Positions 1 to 9,234 of a stretch of 56,403 nucleotides of DNA are shown piece by piece. The DNA is from an uncultured Arenicella sp. (GTDB taxonomy: Bacteria > Pseudomonadota > Gammaproteobacteria > Arenicellales > Arenicellaceae): contig CALKRK010000076.1 in the NCBI GenBank assembly GCA_937989675.1, positions 1-56,403 of the forward strand, in the 5' to 3' direction. The notes under the pieces are model-generated. The model was given only the letters and a program-made list of their open reading frames with translations. It searched no databases and was not told where the DNA came from. Position 1 is the first letter of the stretch. Every line of letters starts with the position of its first letter. The translations under genes and the position numbers were made by a program.

Positions 1-750
1 AATTCAAATAAGGTCGATTCAAACTCGCTGCTAGCGCGTATCACTGAATTTTTCAAAACCAAGTCATCCAGAGCATGGGGGCCAGCACTGGCAAGCGTAG
101 CCATTGCAATTATTGCTTTACCGCTGGCGGTCAATTTTAACAATACTGAAATTGACTACTCCGAAGTCGCTCATTTAGGCGCTTGTGCAGACTGTGGCCG
201 CTACATTATCGACAGTTCAGTAACAACTCGGAGCGCCGCACCCGGGCTTAGCAAACTCACTCCGGAGTATCGATTAGCGGCAAAACTCGGTCGTATTAGT
301 GCGAGCCTAAAGATCGCGGCGTTGCTCGAGAGCGAAAGCACGATAGGCGCGTCGCGCAGCGAACTAGAGCGCCTAGCATTGACTGACACACACACCAGGC
401 TAAGCGGCGCTCTGGCCTCAAAAGATGCTAACGCGGAATCGTTAATTGCGGCTATTCAAGCGGACATGCGGTTGAGTGACTATCAAGCTGTTTTTGCCGC
501 AGCTAAGTCAATTCAAATCGCTAATATTTCGGCAAGGTTTGCCATCGATACTACCGATATACAGTCCGCGTTTACGCCTCTTGAGGCCGCCATAACTGAA
601 TTCGAAGCTATTGACGAACTCAATATTCGGCAAAAGAGCATTTTAAACGACTTAAAAAGCATCCTGACGACCAAGGAACTTAAAACACGCGAAACACTGC
701 AAAAACTAATTACGGTCTATGGCCGAGCGATGGAATCGCTCGGCGCCTAA
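1..750 (+). CDS. Partial single-pass membrane protein, possible anti-sigma-like (5' end missing)
   Basis: The ORF track begins at an internal Met (322), but the same frame is open back to base 1, so the gene enters from outside the window. The visible part starts with a short hydrophilic stretch, then one hydrophobic segment (WGPALASVAIAIIALPLAV), a CADCG motif, and about 180 residues of Ala/Leu-rich, probably helical sequence ending at TAA 748-750. The layout (cytoplasmic head, one membrane span, outer helical part) and its place 98 bp before a sigma-factor gene resemble an anti-sigma or membrane-sensor protein. That role is inference; I recognise no family. The missing N-terminus would be decisive. 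Confidence 0.7.
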   Translation, partial: NSNKVDSNSLLARITEFFKTKSSRAWGPALASVAIAIIALPLAVNFNNTEIDYSEVAHLGACADCGRYIIDSSVTTRSAAPGLSKLTPEYRLAAKLGRISASLKIAALLESESTIGASRSELERLALTDTHTRLSGALASKDANAESLIAAIQADMRLSDYQAVFAAAKSIQIANISARFAIDTTDIQSAFTPLEAAITEFEAIDELNIRQKSILNDLKSILTTKELKTRETLQKLITVYGRAMESLGA

Positions 751-848
751 TCAGAATGGGCGAACAATAATCTTAAGCATAGAGCTTGTTTTAATACGAG
801 ACACACATTAGCATTAATCGCAGTGTAAAACCCTACTGCACACTAACA

Positions 849-1691
849 ATGCAAAATAAGACTGCTATTGCGCACGATGCGCATGAAGCAACAGACGCCG
901 AGCTAATACATGACTTTGTTAGCAACGCGTCAAACGCCGCTTTTGAAACGCTAGTAAGACGCCACTACAATATTGTTCACCGGCGTTTGCTCTCTATTAC
1001 ACAGAATCATGCCGACGCCGATGATTTGGCTCAAAAACTATGGTTGCGCGTGCTTGAACACCTTCCAAACTATCAAGATAAACAAAAGTTCCCGCATTTT
1101 TTGAATACCATCGCAACTAATCTTGTGAAAGATGAATGGCGTAAAAGTAGTGTTAGAAACAACTCATCGCTCGATGAAATGATGGAGAAAAGCCATAAGG
1201 ATACAGACGGTAATATCATGATGGTTGACGATGCCGATGTAGCCGATACCTTAGCAAATCGATCTGAGATAACACACTTGGTCACGGTGTTGATCCCCAA
1301 ACTTACCACCAAACTTAGAGCCGTATTTTTGCTTAGACACGAATCTGAATACTGGGATGGAAAACAACCTTTTCAGTGGCAGCACCTTGGGGAGCTCAAT
1401 AGCATGAGTGCCGACCAGGCATATGAGCGCTTTGTAACAACTCGAGATTCTTTGGTTACGGGGTCTCAAGAGCACAGTACTTTGAGCGAAGAAAATCGAC
1501 TGATTTTTTTGACATGGACACAAGCGCAACGGCTACAAAAAGCGAATAAACAGACAGAAACGTATTTAGCATCTCTGCTGAATATTCCGGTCAATACCTT
1601 TAAAACGCGGTACCGAGCTGCGCTGAAAGAGCTATCGCAGGGGCTAGAACGATGGAAGAATCAACAAGCCACAAGTCAGCACTCACAATAA
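849..1691 (+). CDS. ECF-like RNA polymerase sigma-70 family factor with long sigma2-sigma4 linker
   Basis: Residues about 30-100 read as sigma region 2 (FETLVRRHY, ADADDLAQKLWLRVLEHL, FLNTIATNLVKDEWRK), the part that binds the -10 element and core polymerase. The C-terminus (about 215-270) looks like region 4 with a helix-turn-helix ending in NTFKTRYRAALKEL. Typical ECF factors are 160-200 aa. This one is 280 aa because about 100 residues lie between the two regions, including an acidic segment (DTDGNIMMVDDADVADT). The next gene starts inside its 3' end (40-nt overlap in another frame), so translation is probably coupled. The family call is firm; the regulon is unknown. Confidence 0.85.
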   Translation: MQNKTAIAHDAHEATDAELIHDFVSNASNAAFETLVRRHYNIVHRRLLSITQNHADADDLAQKLWLRVLEHLPNYQDKQKFPHFLNTIATNLVKDEWRKSSVRNNSSLDEMMEKSHKDTDGNIMMVDDADVADTLANRSEITHLVTVLIPKLTTKLRAVFLLRHESEYWDGKQPFQWQHLGELNSMSADQAYERFVTTRDSLVTGSQEHSTLSEENRLIFLTWTQAQRLQKANKQTETYLASLLNIPVNTFKTRYRAALKELSQGLERWKNQQATSQHSQ

Positions 1692-2467
1692 TATTTTTGC
1701 TTCTATTTGGATTAAGCTCATGCAGCACGTCTCCGTCGAAACATTATAGAAATCAATCAAGCTCTTATGGCTTTTCCGAGTCTAAGATCGAAACTACTGT
1801 ATTCGATCTGACGACATATGAAAAAGAAGGTAACTTAGACACAAACTCACTACATATATATATAGATGGTGATGGACAACCGTTTATTCATAATCGTTTC
1901 CCGAGCAAAGATCCAACGTCAAAGAATGGTTTAATGCTTAAACTCATGTCTTTAGATCCTAACCACAGTATTTTGTTAGGAAGGCCTTGTTATCATGATG
2001 ATCAAGCGCGTAACTGCAAGAATTCAAAATGGTGGACGAGTCATCGCTATAGTCAAACTGTCGTTAACGAGATGGCTAAGGCTATTGAGCAGCTGAACAC
2101 CGAAAACAAAAAGGTCGTCTTAATCGGCTTCAGCGGGGGCGGTGCGCTAGCAATGCTGCTGTCGACTAGAATCAAAGAGTTGAGTCATATTTTCACCATC
2201 AATGCGAATATAGATATCAACGCGTGGACAGAGAAACACCAATACACACCACTCTACGATTCACTAAACCCCATCGATTACCTGCACCAAACCAAGGAGT
2301 TGCCCCAAACACATTTGATTGGCCTGAAAGACCAAAACGTTCCAAATCAGTCTTGGGTTTACAAATTAAAATCGGGGCAAAACACCAAAATTTTGCGTTA
2401 CCCCGACTTCTCCCACTCATGCTGTTGGAGCGAAGTTTGGAATGCGGTGATCAATCGACCATATTAG
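1652..2467 (+). CDS. Lipoprotein alpha/beta-hydrolase
   Basis: The N-terminus has a type II signal peptide with lipobox LSSC (Cys24), so the mature protein is probably a membrane-anchored lipoprotein. A hydrolase nucleophile elbow, GFSGGG with Ser161, follows the strand KKVVLIGF. GLKDQNVP and FSHSCCW near the end could supply the acid and His of the triad. HIYIDGDGQPF near residue 70 suggests the oxyanion region. The substrate is not predictable. The start is inside the sigma-factor gene and gives a complete lipoprotein signal, which supports it. It is probably co-transcribed with the sigma factor and ends 12 bp before the convergent PPC-domain gene. Confidence 0.8.
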   Translation: MEESTSHKSALTIIFLLLFGLSSCSTSPSKHYRNQSSSYGFSESKIETTVFDLTTYEKEGNLDTNSLHIYIDGDGQPFIHNRFPSKDPTSKNGLMLKLMSLDPNHSILLGRPCYHDDQARNCKNSKWWTSHRYSQTVVNEMAKAIEQLNTENKKVVLIGFSGGGALAMLLSTRIKELSHIFTINANIDINAWTEKHQYTPLYDSLNPIDYLHQTKELPQTHLIGLKDQNVPNQSWVYKLKSGQNTKILRYPDFSHSCCWSEVWNAVINRPY

Positions 2468-2479
2468 CCTGCCTCTCTA

Positions 2480-4114
2480 TCACTCCTCCATCAATAACAT
2501 CAAGATCGGAGTCATATTCACATTTGTATCTAGAAGTTCTATTGCAAGATAATAGTTATCCGCTAATGGCGCCGGGATTATTGGTTCTGTTTGGCCATCG
2601 GGTACTAATTTAAAGTGCGTCGCTTTAATAAAATAGTCTCCAGGTGCCAACCTCTCGCTCTCTATTCTAGAGAAGCTGCCCGGCGATTCTCTATCTCGAT
2701 CGATGTTCAAATCTAATAAAGCCAAGTTAGCATCGTACAAAGATAGCTCTGTATCCACATTATTTCCCTCGAACGGCTTTGTCTCGATAAGAACGCGCGT
2801 TGATTTTCTTAACGTTAGCTTTACCCAATCTTCATCAGTTGAGGAGTCAAAACTATGTAACTGTAATACGTCACCCGAAATTCTTGTGGCTTGGGCGGCC
2901 GTATCATCCTCTTCGTATTCATCAACCAGACCTCTGAAGCCCGCGTTGGTGACACCGATCTTATATTTATCAATGCGCCCCAGAGAGCATTTGCCGCGTC
3001 GAGGGCTTTGATATGTAATGACCTCATCGCAAGCATCAATTGTGTAAACGTAACGCTTGCCACGAACCACGTCAAAATCGTTATAAATTGTGGCGTTTCC
3101 CTCAGGCTCAAAAGGCCCAATACAAGATTCAGGGTTTCCCTCTTCGCAGCGAATAATTTCATAACGAGGAGTTGAGTTTGGATTTGTAGTGGGCGACTCC
3201 CAACTTACTTCTACTCGGTCGTCAAACGCAGCCATACTTGCTTGAAAGTCAGCTTCGATAGCACCAACGGCTCGCCTAGAGCTAATACCACCACCGGGGA
3301 AACTTGGTCGTTGATCGTAACACCCTAAAGGCGTTAGTTGATGGCAGGAGTGAACAGAATAAGAATATCGTTTACCAATATCAAGGCCATCGGCTGCCGT
3401 AAATATACGCTGAAATACTCGCGTTCCAACATCACCCTCGGCAACGCTGATTTCATCTGGTGTTAAAGTGGCTACGTTATCGGTCAGTACTCCGGATGGG
3501 TCGTACTGGCGAATTACATACCAGCTAACCATGTTTACCCTTTGCTCCACATCATTGTTATCCAAGTAGATATCCCAGGGTACCTCCTGCCAGTTTAATG
3601 TAAGCTTGCCATCAGTATCATCAACTATCCTTACGTTATTCACTGCTGGCGGGACAACTTCTCTAGTTTGACTTAATACACAGTCTTCCATCACACCTGC
3701 AACAAATATACATGCACGAAAATAGTACTGCTCTCCAAGAATATCCGAGCGCTGCATATTGGCGTTCTGATCCTCAGGCAATGGCATGCTGAAACTGATG
3801 CTTGGTGATTCACTAGGTAGTGAAAACCCTCTGTCTGGATCAAACATATAGGTAGTCAAACTCGTATATGAACGCTCCATTTCCACGTCATCACCACCTG
3901 TAAAATCATTGTCGACCGAAGCCCACATTCGTACTGAAAAATCCGGGCTTGGGTCCGGGCCAATATTCCTCACCCAAAAAAAAGTGCTTTGATTACTCGA
4001 CGCTTGAATATTTTGACGACTATTAAACTGGATTTCTAAGTCGTATTGCGCGAAGCTTATTTGTGAAAATAAGGGGCCAACAAAAAAGATTAGGTAACAA
4101 ATTATTTTTTTCAT
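2480..4114 (-). CDS. Secreted protein with fibronectin-III-like and C-terminal PPC domains
   Basis: It has a signal peptide (MKKIICYLIFFVGPLFSQISFA), then a region resembling a CARDB/Ig-like fold (FFWVRNIGPDPSPDF). Two segments look like fibronectin type III (LTLNWQEVPWDIY; VEVSWESPTT). The C-terminal part begins DEYEEDDTAAQA and contains STDEDWVKLTL and LAPGDYFIKAT, the typical signature of the bacterial pre-peptidase C-terminal (PPC) domain. No catalytic domain is visible, so it is probably a structural or binding exoprotein. It lies 113 bp downstream of the autotransporter gene on the same strand. Membership in the neighbouring surface system is possible but unproven. Confidence 0.75.
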   Translation of the reverse strand: MKKIICYLIFFVGPLFSQISFAQYDLEIQFNSRQNIQASSNQSTFFWVRNIGPDPSPDFSVRMWASVDNDFTGGDDVEMERSYTSLTTYMFDPDRGFSLPSESPSISFSMPLPEDQNANMQRSDILGEQYYFRACIFVAGVMEDCVLSQTREVVPPAVNNVRIVDDTDGKLTLNWQEVPWDIYLDNNDVEQRVNMVSWYVIRQYDPSGVLTDNVATLTPDEISVAEGDVGTRVFQRIFTAADGLDIGKRYSYSVHSCHQLTPLGCYDQRPSFPGGGISSRRAVGAIEADFQASMAAFDDRVEVSWESPTTNPNSTPRYEIIRCEEGNPESCIGPFEPEGNATIYNDFDVVRGKRYVYTIDACDEVITYQSPRRGKCSLGRIDKYKIGVTNAGFRGLVDEYEEDDTAAQATRISGDVLQLHSFDSSTDEDWVKLTLRKSTRVLIETKPFEGNNVDTELSLYDANLALLDLNIDRDRESPGSFSRIESERLAPGDYFIKATHFKLVPDGQTEPIIPAPLADNYYLAIELLDTNVNMTPILMLLMEE

Positions 4115-4227
4115 TTTAGATCCAGAAGCGGTTCAAATACCGCTATATCGAATTTGGTTTGAAACTCACTAATGCTGATAAAACATCAAGCAATGTCAGT
4201 AATAAAAGAGACTAGTCGCACGTTATT

Positions 4228-6198
4228 TCAAAAATCTTTACGTGCACTCAGGGAATAGTAGACATGATCAAAATCACTAATCCCGATCGTCTTATTAATG
4301 CTTGCATTAAGACTTATTTGGCTCGGGAATAAAAAATTGGCCCCGAGTAACAAGTTTCCGTAATCGGAATCGAGTTTTTCTAATGGCACGCTAAATATTG
4401 TCGAACCCACGCCAGACGTTGTTAAACCACTTTGCCTAAAGTCGATCGAACTGGTATCCGCTAGAAATCGGCCGGTCAACGCTCTCGAACCATCTTCAAA
4501 TTCATGCACCCAACTTGCTTTAGCCTGTGGAATAAACACGCCCCAATTTAAGCTAAACGGCTTGGAGATACTAAAACTGACGTCCGACGTAAACGACTCC
4601 AAATTGTAGTCATCAATCTCTAACGCCAAGCCAAACCCAACCTCGTTAGTGTTAGTATTTTCAGAAAAGCGTTTTATATCCGTGTCTACGTAATTTAAAC
4701 GCGCTGACAAATCGAGATTCACGTAGTCTCCAAACGTGCGACTCACACCGACACTCAAGATCTTTTGATCAGAATCGATATTGCTCAACACTTGCTGATC
4801 AACATCTGTACTAAAAGCGGTGTAAGCCATACGACGAACATTCTCAAGATCTCCATCACCAAATCCAGCAATCACATCTAAATTCAAATTATTTGAAAAC
4901 GCTTTAGCCGCATACATAGTGAACGTTTTCGTTTGTATATCAAGAGAGCCTGTATTACCGGAGAATTCCGACTCTGTCTCACCAAACCCATACGCCATGC
5001 CAGCAACCGTTGAAGAGTTGACCATGTAATCTACTCCGATTGTCATTGACCTACTCCGATAACCAAAACCATTTGACAATTCGCTGACGCCCTTATCGCC
5101 ATCGCCAGTCGTACCAAGAACGAAGGCACCAAAACGACCAGAATCGTCATCACCAGCGGCTCCTCCATAACTCCTATCGGAAGGCTTATTGTCAGCAAGC
5201 AAGCCTTTGGCTGGGTGACTAGCGTCAGAGCTAGCAACGTCTTTGTCGTTTTGTCGAAGGGCCGGCAGTATCGCAGCCAATCTCCCTCCGATGTTGCCGA
5301 CCTGTATTGTGTTAAGAAACGCCAAAGATTGACCTATGTCGCTGTATTGTTTAGCCGCGATCTGCCCAAGCGCGTTTAACTGGTTAGCCCCTTCTTTTTC
5401 GCGATTTATATCAATGCAGCGCTCTACCAAATCAGTCTGCGCCAGGGTGAGATTGCTGCTGCCTCTCAAATCGGTACATAGCGAAGCGAGACTGGATGCA
5501 ACAGACGACTCCGCGGGGAGAGCCTGGACTTCTAATGGTTGATCAAATTCAAAGGGCGCATTTCGAGCCTCTTGCTCTAATCGCTCAAGCTCAGCTAATC
5601 GCCTCTCTTCCGCAAGCCTGCGCTCCTCCGCTTCTGCTTCTCTGCGAGCCTCTTCTCTCTCGCGGCGACGTCTCTCTTCTTCCTCTGCTTGTCGCCTCTC
5701 CTCTTCAGCTTGTCGCCTGGCTTCTTCTTCCGCCTGCAGTCTGGCTTCTTCTTCCGCCTGCAGTCTGGCCTCTTCCTCTGCTTGCAGTCTGGCTTCTTCC
5801 TCTGCTTGCTGCTGAGCCTCTATATCGGCAATTTCCGCCGCCGATAACTCAACTTCGCAGCGCACAAATACACTATTCGCACCGCGGTCTCCACCATCGA
5901 CAAATCGCCCGACTCGACGACACTCGACCGAAGCATCAGTAATTAACTGACGCCCTTCTACAGATTGGGATGGCCTGCCGGTAAAAGTGGATGTTAATGT
6001 AGCCTGATACTCGCAAATACGTAATGTGTTTGTCTGCTCTATTTCCATAAAACCGGTAGGGCAAGCTGTCATCGCTGACGCCTTGGTCGAAAAAAATAGA
6101 AAGCTCGCCAAACACGTCAGCAAGTAATAAATGGCACGGCGCTGCGCGCAACGTGATTGTTGCAGAGCCGAACAATCATAGATGTTCGAAGGGTTCAT
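4228..6198 (-). CDS. Autotransporter-barrel outer-membrane protein with Glu/Ala/Arg-rich coiled-coil passenger
   Basis: The ORF track opens at a GTG (6243), but the ATG at 6198 gives a better signal peptide (AIYYLLTCLASFLFFSTKASA). After a short Cys-containing domain comes a highly charged run of about 90 residues built on QAEEEARL units, predicted to be a long coiled coil and encoded by imperfect 24-bp tandem repeats. The last 280 residues look like an autotransporter beta-barrel (PF03797 type): alternating strands, YGFGETESEF, and a terminal aromatic (SLSARKDF) typical of BAM-assembled barrels. It may present the coiled coil at the surface or act as an outer-membrane anchor. It is about 470 bp downstream of the caspase operon, same strand. 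Confidence 0.82.
   Translation of the reverse strand: MNPSNIYDCSALQQSRCAQRRAIYYLLTCLASFLFFSTKASAMTACPTGFMEIEQTNTLRICEYQATLTSTFTGRPSQSVEGRQLITDASVECRRVGRFVDGGDRGANSVFVRCEVELSAAEIADIEAQQQAEEEARLQAEEEARLQAEEEARLQAEEEARRQAEEERRQAEEEERRRREREEARREAEAEERRLAEERRLAELERLEQEARNAPFEFDQPLEVQALPAESSVASSLASLCTDLRGSSNLTLAQTDLVERCIDINREKEGANQLNALGQIAAKQYSDIGQSLAFLNTIQVGNIGGRLAAILPALRQNDKDVASSDASHPAKGLLADNKPSDRSYGGAAGDDDSGRFGAFVLGTTGDGDKGVSELSNGFGYRSRSMTIGVDYMVNSSTVAGMAYGFGETESEFSGNTGSLDIQTKTFTMYAAKAFSNNLNLDVIAGFGDGDLENVRRMAYTAFSTDVDQQVLSNIDSDQKILSVGVSRTFGDYVNLDLSARLNYVDTDIKRFSENTNTNEVGFGLALEIDDYNLESFTSDVSFSISKPFSLNWGVFIPQAKASWVHEFEDGSRALTGRFLADTSSIDFRQSGLTTSGVGSTIFSVPLEKLDSDYGNLLLGANFLFPSQISLNASINKTIGISDFDHVYYSLSARKDF
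5700..5815. repeat. Imperfect 24-bp tandem repeats in the autotransporter gene
   Basis: Four or so imperfect copies of a unit containing CTGCAGTCTGGCTTCTTC encode the EEARLQAE coiled-coil repeats on the minus strand. Two neighbouring copies are nearly identical, so copy number could vary by slippage without changing frame (24 bp is 8 codons). Confidence 0.75.
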
Positions 6199-6672
6199 GG
6201 TGGGGTCCCCGATGTCTGTCCGCTTACAGTGACCCAATTTCACTTCGACGAATCCATGCTAGTCTCAAGAGAGCCGTTCGCATGATTTAAATAGCCGTTT
6301 CTACCCAAACGACGGTTCTTTAATGAAAAAAATACTTGAACAAGCTACGTACAGTAGGGTGTGACGCAGCCCAAGCGTTAATCTCGTTATTGCTTGTTCG
6401 CTAAAACCGTAAACAATCGGTCATAGCCATATACATATTCTAGATTCCTTCAATCCGTTTACAAAACTGGCCCAATTTCCGTTTTGCAACACTATTGCTC
6501 ATACTCAGCCTTAAGGTTTAGTTGAGCTGCAACACCGCTACTACCCATAGCGGCATACCTGTTTCATCCTGACAATTCTCCCCAAGCAATGAGACGGCTC
6601 TCTTTCTGGGAATGGTTCAATTATAGATTACGTACCTTCAAGAATGCTAGCGAGTATCAGGTTTTTAAGTTA
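6199..6672. other. Non-coding interval between caspase operon and autotransporter gene
   Basis: About 470 bp without a convincing gene. The 65-aa plus-strand ORF at 6589 runs into the caspase gene and is a shadow. A small inverted repeat (CCGCTA at 6535-6540, TAGCGG at 6548-6553) could fold, but it lacks a T-run on the minus strand, so I do not call it a terminator. The interval presumably carries the end of the caspase operon and the promoter of the autotransporter gene. Confidence 0.5.
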
Positions 6673-8655
6673 CTAATTATTAGTTTTCATAGACTTAGGC
6701 GCGAAGTAAAACTCGCCACCTTGATGCCCCCCTGCCGCCAAAGGCGCATAGCGCGGTACCTGCCTAACATTATCTTTTGTCGCTAACGCCACCGAATGCG
6801 CCACCTGAGTTGCTAAGGAATCAGCGTCCAATAGCCCATCATTTTCATTTAAGACACGCAACAAGGCATTAGCAAAGACCGAGTGTTCGCTGTTATCGAG
6901 CGAATCGACTACTGGTTGAACACCACCGGATGACAACGCGACACGCGTCATCAACTCAACATCATTGCTTAAACGCAGTGCCTTTTTCTCAGCCGTTAAG
7001 CCACTGCGTAAGGTAACGATTCCAGATCGCATCAACGAACCCGAATAGCAAGAATCGGCAATCACAATTACGTTGCGCGCAGTCATGGCACGAATCTGAT
7101 CAGTAATACTTGCATTAGAAACCCAACGGACCGCACTTTCCGTAGAACCATCTACAGGAACCCAGTAACCTTGATCGTTTTCAGGATCTACCAACCCATG
7201 GCCTGCGTAATAAACCAGCAAATTATCATTGCTGGTTAACGATTTCCGCATATCTTCCAATGCCGTTAGCATCGCATCACGATTGGCATTAAGCTCAAGG
7301 CGCACCTTAAAACCATATTTTTCTTCCAACACTCGTGCAACTTCCTTGGCGTCGTTAACCGCGGTATCGAGCGGCTCCCAACCCTTCCCAAAGTCGTAAT
7401 CATTATTTCCGATGACAAGGGCGTGGTAATCCCCAAACTTAAAATTGGAACGGGTTAAAGCTCCAGAACCGCGCAACACGATATCAATATCGTCTGATGG
7501 TTTTATCAGTAATCGATGAGCAGTAAGCTCGCCACTAAGGTCAAGCACTTCAAGGTGAAGCTCCAAAACCTCACGCCCCACATCCAATGATTTTAAAAAC
7601 AAACCGTTGGCATCTAGCTCATAGCCTTCGCCATTAATCGTGAACGACTCAACCTTAGAAAAATTCTGGATCGCCCCAACAACATTAACAATTGAACCGG
7701 CTGGTACAGTCGTAGAACTGGTTCCATCAGTGGTTTGAAATTCAGGCCATTTTAGCGCAACGCTCGGAGTACCCGACGGCGTTAACGAAGCAATTTTTTG
7801 CTGCGCTTTTTGCAGTTCACTTTCAGCACCAGCTAGGCGCTCTTCGAGCAAAGAACTAAAACCATTTTCACTTTGCAGCTCTTTTTGTTTCTTTGCGAGC
7901 GTCTTTTCCAACGCCGCTTTTGCGTCATTCACCGCTGAATCTAACGCTTTCTTGAGTTCAACAATCTCTCTCTTGAGATTCAATACCGACTGTCGAGAGC
8001 GCTGTAAATCTGACTGCAATACTTCAGATTGACGCAGCGCTGAATCCGCTTTTCTTCTTTGAACTTCCAATTCTGCTTGAAGCTCTTCTATGCGCAACTG
8101 ATCTTGTTTCTGAATATTCTCGAATACCGACGCATACGCAATTTCATCTTCATCCAGACCCGATGCTTGTCGATAGAGGTTCATCGCTTGAACCAAATCT
8201 TTGTCAACTCCCAGACCTAATTCATATAAGCGGCCGAGGCTCATCTTAGCTGGACTGTATTCTTGTCTAATAGCCCGCTCATACCACATCACCGCCATTT
8301 TGTAGTCTGGCGTCTGCCCTAGCCCTTTCTCAAATATCTCACCAACAAAATACTGAGCTTTAGCATCACCTTGTAGTGCGGCCTCCTGCCAAACATTAAG
8401 AGATGAAGCCATATTAGCTCTGTCAAATTTGACGTAATCACCACCCTTAATCTCGCATTCATTAGCCGACGTTTTTGCTGGCCGCTTGCGACTCAGATAA
8501 GTACGATTAATACCTAGTTGACGGACTTTTCCCGGCAACAAACAATCAACAATCGCGGTTTGTTCAGCGGTAAGCGTCGCCGCTTTTGCACTCACGATGT
8601 TCATCGTAAGAACCAGCAACGAAGCCGCACTAACTAAGAGAACACCGGTTCGCAT
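6673..8655 (-). CDS. Exported caspase-family (peptidase C14) protein with Sel1 repeats and coiled coil
   Basis: It starts with a signal peptide (MRTGVLLVSAASLLVLTMNIVSAKA). Two Sel1-like repeats follow (AQYFVGEIFEKGLG..., AKMSLGRLYELGLG...), then a long coiled coil (about 185-300). A small beta domain comes next, then a caspase/metacaspase-like domain from about residue 410 (HALVIGNNDYDFG). The catalytic dyad is visible: His486 in YYAGHG and Cys536 in DSCYSG. The C-terminus resembles caspase-like proteins that end in a shortened subunit (SVFANALLRVL). The signal peptide places a clan-CD protease in the periplasm, which is unusual. It is the last gene of the five-gene operon, 38 bp after the OmpA-like gene. 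Substrate unknown; a regulatory or processing role in export is inference. Confidence 0.88.
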   Translation of the reverse strand: MRTGVLLVSAASLLVLTMNIVSAKAATLTAEQTAIVDCLLPGKVRQLGINRTYLSRKRPAKTSANECEIKGGDYVKFDRANMASSLNVWQEAALQGDAKAQYFVGEIFEKGLGQTPDYKMAVMWYERAIRQEYSPAKMSLGRLYELGLGVDKDLVQAMNLYRQASGLDEDEIAYASVFENIQKQDQLRIEELQAELEVQRRKADSALRQSEVLQSDLQRSRQSVLNLKREIVELKKALDSAVNDAKAALEKTLAKKQKELQSENGFSSLLEERLAGAESELQKAQQKIASLTPSGTPSVALKWPEFQTTDGTSSTTVPAGSIVNVVGAIQNFSKVESFTINGEGYELDANGLFLKSLDVGREVLELHLEVLDLSGELTAHRLLIKPSDDIDIVLRGSGALTRSNFKFGDYHALVIGNNDYDFGKGWEPLDTAVNDAKEVARVLEEKYGFKVRLELNANRDAMLTALEDMRKSLTSNDNLLVYYAGHGLVDPENDQGYWVPVDGSTESAVRWVSNASITDQIRAMTARNVIVIADSCYSGSLMRSGIVTLRSGLTAEKKALRLSNDVELMTRVALSSGGVQPVVDSLDNSEHSVFANALLRVLNENDGLLDADSLATQVAHSVALATKDNVRQVPRYAPLAAGGHQGGEFYFAPKSMKTNN

Positions 8656-8693
8656 TTTATTAAGTATTAGGAACGGTAAACGTAAATTCCAAG

Positions 8694-9230
8694 TTACTGC
8701 TGAGCAGCAACCATGGTGGTGATTTCAACACGCCGATTTTCACCAGAGTTTGGTTTGGACGGATCGAGTAATTGCTCTTCACCATAGCCCGCTAACTGCA
8801 ATCTTGCTGGATCAACACCAAAGTTATCGTAAAGGTACTGGCCAACATTGACAGCCCGTTTACCAGAGAGTGCATTATTGTAGTCTTCATGCCCCACTGC
8901 GTCGGTATGCCCCGCTATCTCAAAACTGTAGTTAATCAACTGCTCACTCATTAGTGCTTCACCCAACGGGTTTAACTTAGCTTTGATTTCCTCAGTTAAG
9001 GCATAGGAATCAAACGCGAAATTAACACGCATAGAAATACTTGGAGGGGCTGCTGGAGCCTGATTTTCCTGGCCATTGAGCTTAATTCCACGAAGCTTAA
9101 TTTTAGGTTTTGGTTTCAAGCCATTAATGAATTCTTCTTTAGTGGTGAATTCGCTGTTCTCACTGGCCGCATAACTCAACGTGGTTACAGCCATTAAAAG
9201 CAACGTAGATAGTTTTATAAGCGATCTCAT
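8694..9230 (-). CDS. OmpA-family peptidoglycan-binding protein
   Basis: The start at 9230 is chosen over the ORF-track Met at 9278. It is preceded by a perfect Shine-Dalgarno (GGAGGATGATATG), leaves one base after the previous stop, and gives a signal peptide (MRSLIKLSTLLLMAVTTLSYA). The C-terminal 110 residues are an OmpA-like domain: VNFAFDSYALTEE, GHTDAVGHEDYNNALSGKRA, GYGEEQLLDPSKPNSGENRRVEI. The Asp and Arg that bind diaminopimelate are present. There is no N-terminal barrel, so the protein is a soluble or envelope-tethered peptidoglycan anchor. In this operon it probably fixes the CsgG-type channel assembly to the cell wall (inference). Confidence 0.92.
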   Translation of the reverse strand: MRSLIKLSTLLLMAVTTLSYAASENSEFTTKEEFINGLKPKPKIKLRGIKLNGQENQAPAAPPSISMRVNFAFDSYALTEEIKAKLNPLGEALMSEQLINYSFEIAGHTDAVGHEDYNNALSGKRAVNVGQYLYDNFGVDPARLQLAGYGEEQLLDPSKPNSGENRRVEITTMVAAQQ

Positions 9231-9234
9231 ATCA
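9224..9234 (-). promoter_or_regulatory. Strong ribosome binding site overlapping the upstream stop codon
   Basis: On the minus strand the small secreted gene ends in TGA (9232-9234) inside the GGAGGATGAT sequence that precedes the OmpA-family ATG (9228-9230). This indicates translational coupling and decides the OmpA start. Confidence 0.8.

Noticed and set aside
322-750. A separate 142-aa gene starting at Met 322
   Set aside because: The same frame is open to base 1 with a membrane span upstream of Met 322, so this is the 3' part of a gene cut by the window edge.
5496-5942. 148-aa plus-strand ORF rich in Leu/Pro
   Set aside because: It is antisense to the coiled-coil repeats of the autotransporter gene and has a low-complexity composition from them.
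6241-6243. GTG start of the autotransporter ORF
   Set aside because: The extra 15 residues spoil the signal peptide; the ATG at 6198 gives a normal one.
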